From positions 1 through 29,015 of the IMG/VR virus record IMGVR_UViG_3300036860_000076: 29,015 nt of DNA. One strand, 5' to 3'. Below the pieces are notes generated by a model that worked only from the letters and a program-made list of their open reading frames with translations, made no database searches and was not told the DNA's origin. Origin of the DNA: a virus. A program made the translations under genes and the position numbers. Of the stretch, positions 7,334 to 14,130 are shown one piece after another (position 1 is the stretch's first letter; every line of letters begins with the position of its first letter).

Positions 7334-7869
7334 TGGAATTCCAGACTGACAAGGTGTATTGGGGATACGTGCCGACGTACGAGCGCATGGCTGCGGAGAT
7401 TGGGCCTGCGGGACGAGTCTGTGAGCTGGGTGTGTATCACGGTGACTCGTTAGATATGTGGCTGACGTTTTTCCCCAAGGGCATTGTTGTTGGTATCGAC
7501 CATGATGATCAGTGTCGGTGGCCAGTCGGATCGTACAAGATCGTTTCTTTGCAAGATGATGAGCGCCTTGTGCCGGCGCTGAAAGAGTACGCAGAAGCGT
7601 ATGACCTGATCGTTGATGACTGTTCGCATCAAGGTCACTTGACGAAAGCCTCGTTCGATTTGCTATGGCCGTTGGTTGCTCCGGGCGGATGGTACGTTAT
7701 CGAGGATTGGATGGTTGGGTTACCGAGCTGGCAGAATCAAGAAAGCTATAATATTCCAACACTCCAAATGGCGCAGGATTTCTTGTATTTACTCGATCAG
7801 GGAAAAGATACAGGAGTCGAAGACATCACATATCGCTGGGGCCAGATCATCCTGCGGAAGAAGCGGTAA
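7333..7869 (+). CDS. SAM-dependent methyltransferase (class I, Methyltransf_24-like)
   Basis: This 178-residue protein is read from GTG 7333, which shares its G with the upstream TAG. The class I signature is clear: VCELGVYHGDSLDMW (31-43) forms the SAM-binding loop, VVGIDHD (52-58) the acidic residue after strand 2, and DLIVDDCSHQGHLTKASFDLLWPLVAPGGWYVIEDW the central part of the fold. This type occurs in sugar-modification and cephalosporin-hydroxylase-like enzymes. Within a glycosyltransferase cluster, O-methylation of a transferred sugar is the likeliest role; that is inference. Confidence 0.8.
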   Translation: MEFQTDKVYWGYVPTYERMAAEIGPAGRVCELGVYHGDSLDMWLTFFPKGIVVGIDHDDQCRWPVGSYKIVSLQDDERLVPALKEYAEAYDLIVDDCSHQGHLTKASFDLLWPLVAPGGWYVIEDWMVGLPSWQNQESYNIPTLQMAQDFLYLLDQGKDTGVEDITYRWGQIILRKKR

Positions 7870-8369
7870 TGCATACGACAGCGATGGAATGGGTGCAGAA
7901 GTTTGCCACCGATGACAACATCACGATCCTCGATCTCGGAGGCCGTGATATCAACGGGACGCCGCGACCTTTGTTCCCCAATTCTGTCTACACGACGCTC
8001 GATCTTCTCCCCGGCGACAATGTGCATATCGTTGCTGATGCCGCGACGTGGGTTCCGACTCGCCAATGGGATCTCGTGCTCTGTACCGAAGTCTTCGAGC
8101 ACACGCCGGCATGGCCGCTCATCTGTCAAACAGCATTCAAAGCATTGCGACCAGGCGGAATGTTTGTGACGACGATGGCCGGGCCAGGCCGGGGTCCGCA
8201 CTCTGGGGTTGACGGGGAGAATCTGAAAGAGGGCGAGCATTACCAGAATATCGAACCGGAATGGTTACGGCTGGCGCTCGAACAGTGGGGGTTCGTTGAT
8301 ATCGAGATCGAGCATTTGCAGGGTACGTATGCATGTGACGTTCGAGCTGTTGCGAGAAAGGCTGAGTAA
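7869..8369 (+). CDS. SAM-dependent methyltransferase (class I, Methyltransf_11-like)
   Basis: The 166-residue product starts at ATG 7869 in a TAATG overlap with the preceding methyltransferase. It shows a compact class I fold: ITILDLGGRDING (residues 18-30) as the SAM loop, YTTLDLLPG for strand 2, DLVLCTEVFEHTPAWPLICQTAFKALRPGGMFVTTM for motifs II and III, and a C-terminal half with EPEWLRLALEQWGFVDIEIE. The fold matches small-molecule or sugar methyltransferases rather than DNA methyltransferases, because no NPPY/DPPY-type motif is present. It is probably co-translated with its neighbour. Confidence 0.8.
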   Translation: MHTTAMEWVQKFATDDNITILDLGGRDINGTPRPLFPNSVYTTLDLLPGDNVHIVADAATWVPTRQWDLVLCTEVFEHTPAWPLICQTAFKALRPGGMFVTTMAGPGRGPHSGVDGENLKEGEHYQNIEPEWLRLALEQWGFVDIEIEHLQGTYACDVRAVARKAE

Positions 8370-8623
8370 TGACCATTATTCCTCCGAATGGCCAAGTGGC
8401 TCCATCTCAACGATTACTCCAATGGAGATTTGCTTATATCGACGTAGATTTTCATAATCGGATTATGCGGCTTCAAGCAATTATGGGGCCGTTATCAATC
8501 ATTATGCAATTGACGATTGACGACATGGAACAGTTCTGTCAAGATGGATTAGAACAGGTGCGACGTGCAAGGACTGATCTTGCGCGAGCGCAAGGAATTC
8601 CAGATGAGAAGATTGGGGAATGA
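8369..8623 (+). CDS. Hypothetical protein, 84 residues
   Basis: It starts at ATG 8369 overlapping the upstream TAA (TAATG), with AGAAAGGCTGAG before it. The protein is mostly helical, with an amphipathic C-terminal stretch (DDMEQFCQDGLEQVRRARTDLARAQGIPDEKIGE). I see no known domain. It lies at the junction between the modification enzymes and the probable surface proteins. Overlap and Shine-Dalgarno support it as a real gene; function unknown. Confidence 0.6.
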   Translation: MTIIPPNGQVAPSQRLLQWRFAYIDVDFHNRIMRLQAIMGPLSIIMQLTIDDMEQFCQDGLEQVRRARTDLARAQGIPDEKIGE

Positions 8624-8624
8624 A

Positions 8625-8867
8625 ATGCCTAGCAAGGGTTCTTCATGGCAATGGATTGTTACTGTCACTGACGCGAATGGTCCGCATCCAGAAAAGATTA
8701 TCGGTTCATGCAATGGTACCTTCGCCAGTGCCACATATTACAAGGACGACGGATATGGCAACCTGATTGTCCCTGACGGCAGCTACATGGCTAACCCGTC
8801 TGGGGTGGCGTGTGAGGAGCAGGCTGTCGAGGCATGGGCGATTGCCAACTATACCAATCGTTCCTAA
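8625..8867 (+). CDS. Hypothetical protein, 80 residues
   Basis: ATG 8625 is one base after the previous stop codon, with GGGGA 5 nt upstream. The protein (WQWIVTVTDANG, then ATYYKDDGYGNLIVPDGSYM and an alanine-rich C-terminal helix with CEEQAVEAWAIANYTNRS) looks like a small compact alpha/beta protein. No family is recognised. An upstream in-frame extension to 8565 would overlap the preceding gene and is less likely. Confidence 0.55.
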   Translation: MPSKGSSWQWIVTVTDANGPHPEKIIGSCNGTFASATYYKDDGYGNLIVPDGSYMANPSGVACEEQAVEAWAIANYTNRS

Positions 8868-8884
8868 TTCAGGGAGTCGCTGCG

Positions 8885-9565
8885 ATGCTCTCTGAGGCCA
8901 ATATTCTGCAAGTTAATTTCGGCAACTTTGATGCATCCAGTGGTACAGCTACTCTGCCGTCAGGGACTTCTGAGGGAAGTGCGGTGCTGTTGGTCGCACG
9001 ATCAGCGAGCGCACCTGGTGGTTTGAACGTTCCTGCTGGCTTTGAGCAGGACATTACCCCAATCAGTTTAGGTGGCGCGGCCTTACACGCTTGGCGCCGA
9101 AAAAACTGTGCAGTAGGTGAATCGTCTTGGCCCATTTCTCTTCTGGCGCAGATAGCGGATCTCGTTCTCTGGTTTGCGTATGAAGTGACAGGACTGGATC
9201 TCACCGAACCGCTCGATCAATGGGCCACGCATGGTGCAACTGGCGTGACCTCCGTTTCGACGGGAACGACACCGCAGACCAACGCCGATGACATCATGTG
9301 CATGGCGATTCACGCCACGAATACAGTCACTACTATCTCAGGGTGGACGAACGGGTTTGATGTGATCCCCGGGGAGTTTCAGTCGCAGAACGCTGGCGCT
9401 GATGGTCAGGAAGCGATGTCAGTTCAACGACTCTATCCCGGGGTGGCCGGCCAATACGAATGCACGGCAACGCTGGGAGCTTCGGTTACTGCGATGGGTG
9501 CGATGATTGCGTATCGCGCGGTTGGTGAGCTGCCTGTAGACCCCGGTGGTGAGGTGATGGGCTAA
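8885..9565 (+). CDS. Probable virion surface protein with beta-sandwich domain
   Basis: This 226-residue protein is read from ATG 8885 behind AGGGAG. The sequence alternates short hydrophobic strands with Gly/Ser/Thr turns. Segments such as ATLPSGTSEGSAVLLVARS, HAWRRKNCAVGESSW, TSVSTGTTPQTNADDIMCMAIHA and VTAMGAMIAYRAVG fit the adhesin-like jelly-roll domain seen in many phage and bacterial surface proteins. The middle of the 10749 product has the same order of strands. It is presumably a fibre or head-surface component and a plausible acceptor for the nearby glycosyltransferases. No enzyme motif is visible. Confidence 0.6.
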   Translation: MLSEANILQVNFGNFDASSGTATLPSGTSEGSAVLLVARSASAPGGLNVPAGFEQDITPISLGGAALHAWRRKNCAVGESSWPISLLAQIADLVLWFAYEVTGLDLTEPLDQWATHGATGVTSVSTGTTPQTNADDIMCMAIHATNTVTTISGWTNGFDVIPGEFQSQNAGADGQEAMSVQRLYPGVAGQYECTATLGASVTAMGAMIAYRAVGELPVDPGGEVMG

Positions 9566-10270
9566 ATGAGCAACCTGTTCCTCACGAACACTGACATGGC
9601 GGCATTGGTTACTTCGGGGGCAGAGACAACTCGCCATAAGTTGAATGGATCAGCGGGTGCGGCTTCGACGTTGCGAAATAAGAATGGTGCGACCGGGCCG
9701 ACCGTTCCTTTGAAGGTAACGGATTCAACTGTAGCCGGTACAGATGGCGCGACGATTGCATGGTACTCGGAACAACTACAGGCGGTCACGATTGCGGGGC
9801 AGATTGTTGCGTCACTGTGGGGACGAGAGAATGCCACGACGAACAATGCCGCTCCTGCTCTTGGCGTCTATCGGTGTAGCGATGTTGGTGCAGAACTGGC
9901 AACAATCGTTGATCCGGCAGGGGTCCAAACGGTAACTTCTGCGCCGGAATTTGCGACGACAGCAGGCGGTGCAGCTAAGACGGTCACTATTGCTGCGGCG
10001 GATGTTGTTGATACCGGCATTCTATTAGGTGAGCGCCTGAAAGTTGCACTGTTCATTGAAGACGCCGTTGACCAGGGTGGCTCGGGGTCAATGTCCTCTT
10101 CCGCGCAATGTCAATTTTGGGTGAACGGACCTGACGGCGTTGCGGGTCAATCCAAGATTGCGTTTACTGAAACGATTTTGTCGGTGGTGCCGACTATCGT
10201 TGGAACTATTAAGCCAGTTGTTGCTGGTCGTCCAACGAATCCAGGGCGTGAAGCGCCAGTTATTCTTTAA
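9566..10270 (+). CDS. Probable virion structural protein, 234 residues
   Basis: ATG 9566 directly follows the previous TAA, with GAGGTGATGGG as ribosome binding site. The protein is rich in Ala, Thr, Val and Gly with beta-strand periodicity (TVPLKVTDSTVAGTDGATIAW, VTIAGQIVASLWG, RLKVALFIEDAVDQGGSGSM) and ends in a Pro/Gly-rich tail (VVAGRPTNPGREAPVIL) that may be an anchoring or linker segment. I do not recognise a family. Position and composition suggest a surface or fibre protein that works with its neighbours. Confidence 0.55.
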   Translation: MSNLFLTNTDMAALVTSGAETTRHKLNGSAGAASTLRNKNGATGPTVPLKVTDSTVAGTDGATIAWYSEQLQAVTIAGQIVASLWGRENATTNNAAPALGVYRCSDVGAELATIVDPAGVQTVTSAPEFATTAGGAAKTVTIAAADVVDTGILLGERLKVALFIEDAVDQGGSGSMSSSAQCQFWVNGPDGVAGQSKIAFTETILSVVPTIVGTIKPVVAGRPTNPGREAPVIL

Positions 10271-10287
10271 GGAAGGTGGCTACTTAA

Positions 10288-10728
10288 ATGGCTCGCTTTG
10301 CATCTGCATATCGCACAAGTGGTGCCGGCTCGGCTACCTTACCGATGGCTTCGCTGTACGCGCAAGCAAACACACCGTTATGGGTGGTGGAAGTTGGCAT
10401 AACCAACACGACTGCTGTGCTGTTGGAGGTTACGCTCCAGCGATTGAGTTCTACGGGAACGCAGGGTACAGCGCAAACAGTTATCTATGAAGAGAATGAT
10501 ACAATCACCGTGAAGGGTGATCCACGTCAAACGCATAGCGTTCTTCCAACTCTCGTAGCTGGTGAAGTTCGGCGTGCATCTATTGGTGCATCTGTCGGTT
10601 CCGGTGTGATCTTCACGTTCGGTGGTCGCGGTTTGTATATTCCGCCAGGTACCGCCAATGGAGTCGGGCTGTTACCGATCAGCACGACTGGTCAAATCTG
10701 TGACGTGTACTGGTCTTGGGACGCCTGA
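10288..10728 (+). CDS. Small beta-rich virion protein
   Basis: The 146-residue product starts at ATG 10288 behind AAGGAAGG. It has a MARF start, many short strands (WVVEVGITNTTAVLLEVTLQRL, VIFTFGGRGLYIPPGTANGVGL) and a final aromatic strand (CDVYWSWDA). A 'phage decoration or fibre-base' beta sandwich is likely. It resembles the 3855-4325 product in size, start and strand layout, suggesting distant paralogy, but identity by eye is low. Exact role unknown. Confidence 0.55.
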   Translation: MARFASAYRTSGAGSATLPMASLYAQANTPLWVVEVGITNTTAVLLEVTLQRLSSTGTQGTAQTVIYEENDTITVKGDPRQTHSVLPTLVAGEVRRASIGASVGSGVIFTFGGRGLYIPPGTANGVGLLPISTTGQICDVYWSWDA

Positions 10729-10748
10729 GTTCGGGGAGGTGAGCGGTT

Positions 10749-12659
10749 GTGCCGCCTCGCCGAAATTTTCTTAAACCACCTGCTCGAATTATCCGGCGAG
10801 GATCTCGCCTGCTTCGCCCTGCTGTTGATTCCGGTGGTGGTGCTGCTCCGGCGTTTGTTGCACAACCAATTGCACAGCGGCGCCGAACGCTTCCTGTCGC
10901 AAGGCGTGGGAATTTCTTTGATATTCAACTTGGTGGTGGGCCGCAGCTAGTTGCTGCGTATCAAGTTGACTCTGGCGGTAGTAATACCAACACACTTCTG
11001 TCGCCAGCGTTTATGCCTGCTCCAGGCGAGATCATTATCGTCAAGGCACAATCTGAGTTTGGTGACGGTGGTGCATTCCCTACACCGACTGGTGGCGGGC
11101 TGACCTACCGGTTGCGTCGTAGTGACAGCAGTTCTTCACATGATCGAGTCGCATTGTGGACTGCCGAGGTTAGTGCTAGTCCCGGCTCAATGCAAGTGTC
11201 GCTGGGTTCGCCAGGTGCGACCGCGAATGCTCACTCAATGGTTGTTGAACGCTGGGCGAACGGGTATCTGGCGCTCAATCCAGTGTCAGTGCTAACAACT
11301 GGCGTGGCGAGCATACCTTCGACGACATTGATCACGACGTTGCCACGGTCAGTTATTTCGTGGTTAAACTCGGACTGGAATGCGCTTAATGGTGCCAGCC
11401 GGGTCTACAGTGTGACGCCTGGTGTGGTATATGAGACCGGGTACATATTCGTTTCGACGAAGGCGACATTCTATTGGGCTTGGCAACGTGCGGCAACGCA
11501 AGGTACACAGACGTTCGGGCTTACTGCGCCTGGAGGGCAGAACTGGACACTGGTTGGGATCGAGATTCTTGCGGACCCGATTGTTGTACCTGGATTTGTT
11601 GCTCAGTCGCGTGGTCGCCGACTTGCACTAACTCGGCGTGGTGAATTCTTCTTTGCTCCTCCCATTGTTGCAGCACCACCGCCAGTTGTTACGACTCCAC
11701 CGCAGTCTTTGACACAGCGGCGTCAATCGCTGGGGCAAGTACGGCGCGGTCGAATCTTCGGGACTGTGCCGCCTCCGGTCGTGGTGGCAGCACCGACGTA
11801 CACGCCACCGCTTTTGACAAGGCGTCGTCAACCGCTTGGGCGAATTCGGGATGGCCAGTTCTTTGCCACGGGTCCGAGTGCCCAAGAGCCTTTGCCGCTC
11901 TTGACACGCAGGCGTCAAGCATTGCCGCTATTGCGTCATGGGCGTCTCTACTCGGTGGTTCCAGCTCCGGTTGTTGTGCCGTCGGCAGTGTGGAGTCCTG
12001 GACCGATCGAGCCGGCACAGCGTCGTCTGAGCTTCCGGGTTCGTCGTGGCCAGTTCTACCCGGTCGTGCCAGCACCAGTGGTGGCCGCCCCGGCAGTGTG
12101 GGTTCCGCCGCTGATACAGTCGGCAACACAGCATCGGGTGTTGGGAATTCGGCGTGGCCAGTTCTTTGAGGCCCCGCTTATCGTGGTGGCTCCGGTCGTC
12201 ACGGGTGTCCCCGGATTCCTGACACGGCGGCGTCAACCGCTTCTGTCGCAACGACACGGACGCTTCTACCCGAGCTGGGGTCCGCCATCTGTCTGCCCGC
12301 GCATGCTCGCTCGCGGGCGTGGGAGGATGTTGCCGTCACGACGCGGCCGGTATTTCTGGCACGGGCAGAACTTCCCGGCGATGCCGCCGATGGTGCATCG
12401 CATCCGGCGTGTGTATCGTCCGGGCCTTCCGCAGACTCGTTATCGCACAAGGTTCTTCTGGTTGTTGCTCGTGCCTCCGTCCGAGGTCTGGGCGACGGGT
12501 CGGGTCGTGCAGAGCGGGGTGGCCGGCTCTGGCTCGAACGCCTCAGACGCGACAGGGACGGTTGGTCAGAGCGGGGCCACTGGACATGGCGAGAGCGGAG
12601 ACTCCGACCACGGTACGGTGAAAGAGGAACACGTCGAGGGGAGTGTGAGACTCCATTGA
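10749..12659 (+). CDS. Arg-rich repeat protein with embedded beta-sandwich domain
   Basis: This 636-residue protein is read from GTG 10749 behind GGGGAGGTGAG. It holds at least nine copies of a basic motif, roughly QRRxxLxxxRRGxFF: one at residues 42-57, then eight between 284 and 536 (R-R/D/H-G glycines at 54, 298, 334, 369, 398, 434, 470, 504, 533), with degenerate copies at both ends. Linkers are Pro/Val/Ala-rich (APVVVAPP type). Residues 66-278 form a Ser/Gly/Thr-rich beta-sandwich like the 8885 product. The last 60 residues switch to a Gly/Ser-rich acidic tail. Very high Arg content in an extended repeat suggests binding to a polyanion or the capsid surface, which is inference. Its stop overlaps the TTG of the connector gene. 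Confidence 0.75.
   Translation: MPPRRNFLKPPARIIRRGSRLLRPAVDSGGGAAPAFVAQPIAQRRRTLPVARRGNFFDIQLGGGPQLVAAYQVDSGGSNTNTLLSPAFMPAPGEIIIVKAQSEFGDGGAFPTPTGGGLTYRLRRSDSSSSHDRVALWTAEVSASPGSMQVSLGSPGATANAHSMVVERWANGYLALNPVSVLTTGVASIPSTTLITTLPRSVISWLNSDWNALNGASRVYSVTPGVVYETGYIFVSTKATFYWAWQRAATQGTQTFGLTAPGGQNWTLVGIEILADPIVVPGFVAQSRGRRLALTRRGEFFFAPPIVAAPPPVVTTPPQSLTQRRQSLGQVRRGRIFGTVPPPVVVAAPTYTPPLLTRRRQPLGRIRDGQFFATGPSAQEPLPLLTRRRQALPLLRHGRLYSVVPAPVVVPSAVWSPGPIEPAQRRLSFRVRRGQFYPVVPAPVVAAPAVWVPPLIQSATQHRVLGIRRGQFFEAPLIVVAPVVTGVPGFLTRRRQPLLSQRHGRFYPSWGPPSVCPRMLARGRGRMLPSRRGRYFWHGQNFPAMPPMVHRIRRVYRPGLPQTRYRTRFFWLLLVPPSEVWATGRVVQSGVAGSGSNASDATGTVGQSGATGHGESGDSDHGTVKEEHVEGSVRLH
11598..12356 (+). repeat. Tandem coding repeat array, 29-36 codons per unit, eight units
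   Basis: Eight copies of the Arg-rich motif follow one another with spacings of 36, 35, 29, 36, 36, 34 and 29 residues between the conserved Gly codons. DNA-level similarity remains: four units (near 11709, 11814, 11901 and 12219) share TTGACA...GGCGTCAA-like sequence, and three share GGCCAGTTCT near the motif end (about 11850, 12045 and 12155). This suggests duplication with later divergence. Confidence 0.75.
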
Positions 12660-13573
12660 CGAGTAGAACATACGACGTTGGCGACAAGGCCAAACTCGAC
12701 TATGAATTGCGCGATGCAGCAGGCGCGCTCATTGACGCGACTGTGAATTTCACGAGCACCAAGCCGGACGGGACTGCCGGGCCAGGCGGTGTTGCGACGG
12801 ATGAGCCGGGCACTGGTGAGTATTCATTCACGTTCACGATTGATCAGGCTGGACTTTGGCTCTACAAGTTCACGTCTTCTGCGGCAGCGGTCGAAGTCAC
12901 GGACGGAATTATGTTCGTCCGCCCGGACGCTACCGCCAATGTCTATACCACTATGGCTGAGATGAAGGGATCAATGGGCCTGGATCAGACCGATACTTTA
13001 GATGACGAAGATATCCTTGATGGCATTCTCTCCGCTTCACGATGGATCGACGGTTACACAGAACGTCATTTCTTTAGGATGACGGACACCCGGACAGTAG
13101 TTCCGAATGACCGCTATTGTCTGGAGCTTGGTTCGTTCATGGACCTTCTGTCAGTAATCAGTTTGAAGACGGATGAGAATGCAGATGGCAACTTTGAGAC
13201 CACTTGGGCAGCGTCCGACTACCAGCTCCTCACTGAGGACGGTACGCCAAATATCAATGCGGCGCCGGAACCGAAACCGTATACGGAGATCAAGGCGATC
13301 GGACGACTCTTCCCGCTAGTCTACAACCTACCGCAACGACGGACCAATCTTGTGCAGATCGAGGGTGTCTGGGGGTGGCCGATGATCCCTGACGCTGTGC
13401 GTCGGGCAGCTCGACTTCTAGCAGTCGAACATTTCAAGCTCAAGGATGCACCGTTCGGAGCAAGTGGAATTGCCGACCTCGGGATTGTTCGCATCCGACA
13501 GAATCCGAAGGCAAGAGAATTGCTCCAGCCGTACCGTAAGACCAGCGTCTTTACCGGCTCAATGTTATTGTGA
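12656..13573 (+). CDS. Head-tail connector (gp6/adaptor-like) fused to an N-terminal Ig-like domain
   Basis: The 305-residue product starts at TTG 12656, overlapping the upstream TGA. Residues 1-92 look like an Ig-like beta sandwich (YDVGDKAKLDYELRDAAG, EYSFTFTIDQAGLWLYKF, ending IMFVRP). Residues 100-305 match the phage connector family (HK97 gp6-like): MAEMKGSMGLDQTDTLDD, DGILSASRWIDGYTERHFF, a beta-rich middle and the helix AVRRAARLLAVEHFKL. It would form the ring below the portal. The gene opens the head-tail joining module, far from the capsid gene it normally follows closely. The Ig-like extension might bind the cell surface or neighbouring virion proteins. Confidence 0.8.
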   Translation: MTSRTYDVGDKAKLDYELRDAAGALIDATVNFTSTKPDGTAGPGGVATDEPGTGEYSFTFTIDQAGLWLYKFTSSAAAVEVTDGIMFVRPDATANVYTTMAEMKGSMGLDQTDTLDDEDILDGILSASRWIDGYTERHFFRMTDTRTVVPNDRYCLELGSFMDLLSVISLKTDENADGNFETTWAASDYQLLTEDGTPNINAAPEPKPYTEIKAIGRLFPLVYNLPQRRTNLVQIEGVWGWPMIPDAVRRAARLLAVEHFKLKDAPFGASGIADLGIVRIRQNPKARELLQPYRKTSVFTGSMLL

Positions 13574-13581
13574 GGTGAATT

Positions 13582-13722
13582 ATGGCAGGAAAGGTTGCAC
13601 CAACCAAGTCCACACCGTACGAGCGCCCGCCTCGTCCGGGTTCGCAGCCGCCGCCCGCGAACGTCGTTGACCATACTCAGAAGATCCAGCACGTCCCGCC
13701 GCCTCAGAAGAAGGGGAAGTAA
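13582..13722 (+). CDS. Pro-rich basic 46-residue protein
   Basis: ATG 13582 follows GTGAGGTGA and the frame ends at TAA 13720-13722, immediately before the TTG of the next gene. The product is Pro- and Lys-rich (YERPPRPGSQPPPANVV, ending VPPPQKKGK) and probably unstructured. It fits exactly between two structural genes with good start and stop junctions, so it is likely expressed. Function is unknown; a small linker or assembly-associated protein is possible. Confidence 0.55.
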   Translation: MAGKVAPTKSTPYERPPRPGSQPPPANVVDHTQKIQHVPPPQKKGK

Positions 13723-14130
13723 TTGGCCGCTAGCATTAAGGCGATTCGGTTGGCTTTGAAGGATAAGGTCAACAACGTTCCTGGTCTGCGAGGGTCCGAC
13801 GTTGTTGTTTCCACGGAGCCACCGGTCGGTGTCGTGCGAGTGGAATCGCTCGAATATGATTCGACGTTTCAAGGGGGCTCGCACGATCCGGTGTTCGTCG
13901 TGCTCGTGCTTGTCAGTCCAGTTAACGATCGGGCTGCTCAAAACAAGCTGGACGACTTCATGGACCCGGAGAGTTCGACTTCGGTGAAGGCTGCGATTGA
14001 GGCTGACCAAACGCTGAATGGAACGGTCGATTTCGTTGTGGTGCGAAGGGTCCGTAACTCGGGCCTCGTCAATTACTTCGGTGTCGATTACCTCGGTGCT
14101 GAGTTCGTTGTGGAGACAGGGATTCAATGA
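13723..14130 (+). CDS. Tail terminator-like protein
   Basis: This 135-residue protein begins at TTG 13723 right after the previous TAA, with AAGGGGAAG upstream. It has an N-terminal helix (IKAIRLALKDKVNNVPGL), a strand-rich core (PVFVVLVLVSPVN), a helix (RAAQNKLDDFMD...SVKAAIEAD) and final strands (NYFGVDYLGAEFVVETG). This order fits gpU/tail-terminator proteins, which cap the tail tube and join it to the head. It lies between the connector and the gp10-like gene. A head stopper is the alternative. Its stop overlaps the downstream ATG (ATGA). Confidence 0.65.
   Translation: MAASIKAIRLALKDKVNNVPGLRGSDVVVSTEPPVGVVRVESLEYDSTFQGGSHDPVFVVLVLVSPVNDRAAQNKLDDFMDPESSTSVKAAIEADQTLNGTVDFVVVRRVRNSGLVNYFGVDYLGAEFVVETGIQ

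Noticed and set aside
7869-8369. DNA methyltransferase role for the second methyltransferase
   Set aside because: No DPPY/NPPY-type or cytosine methyltransferase PC motif is present; the fold signature is that of small-molecule or sugar methyltransferases.
11689-12129. Minus-strand ORF with repeated segments
   Set aside because: The repetition simply mirrors the tandem repeats of the + strand Arg-rich gene.
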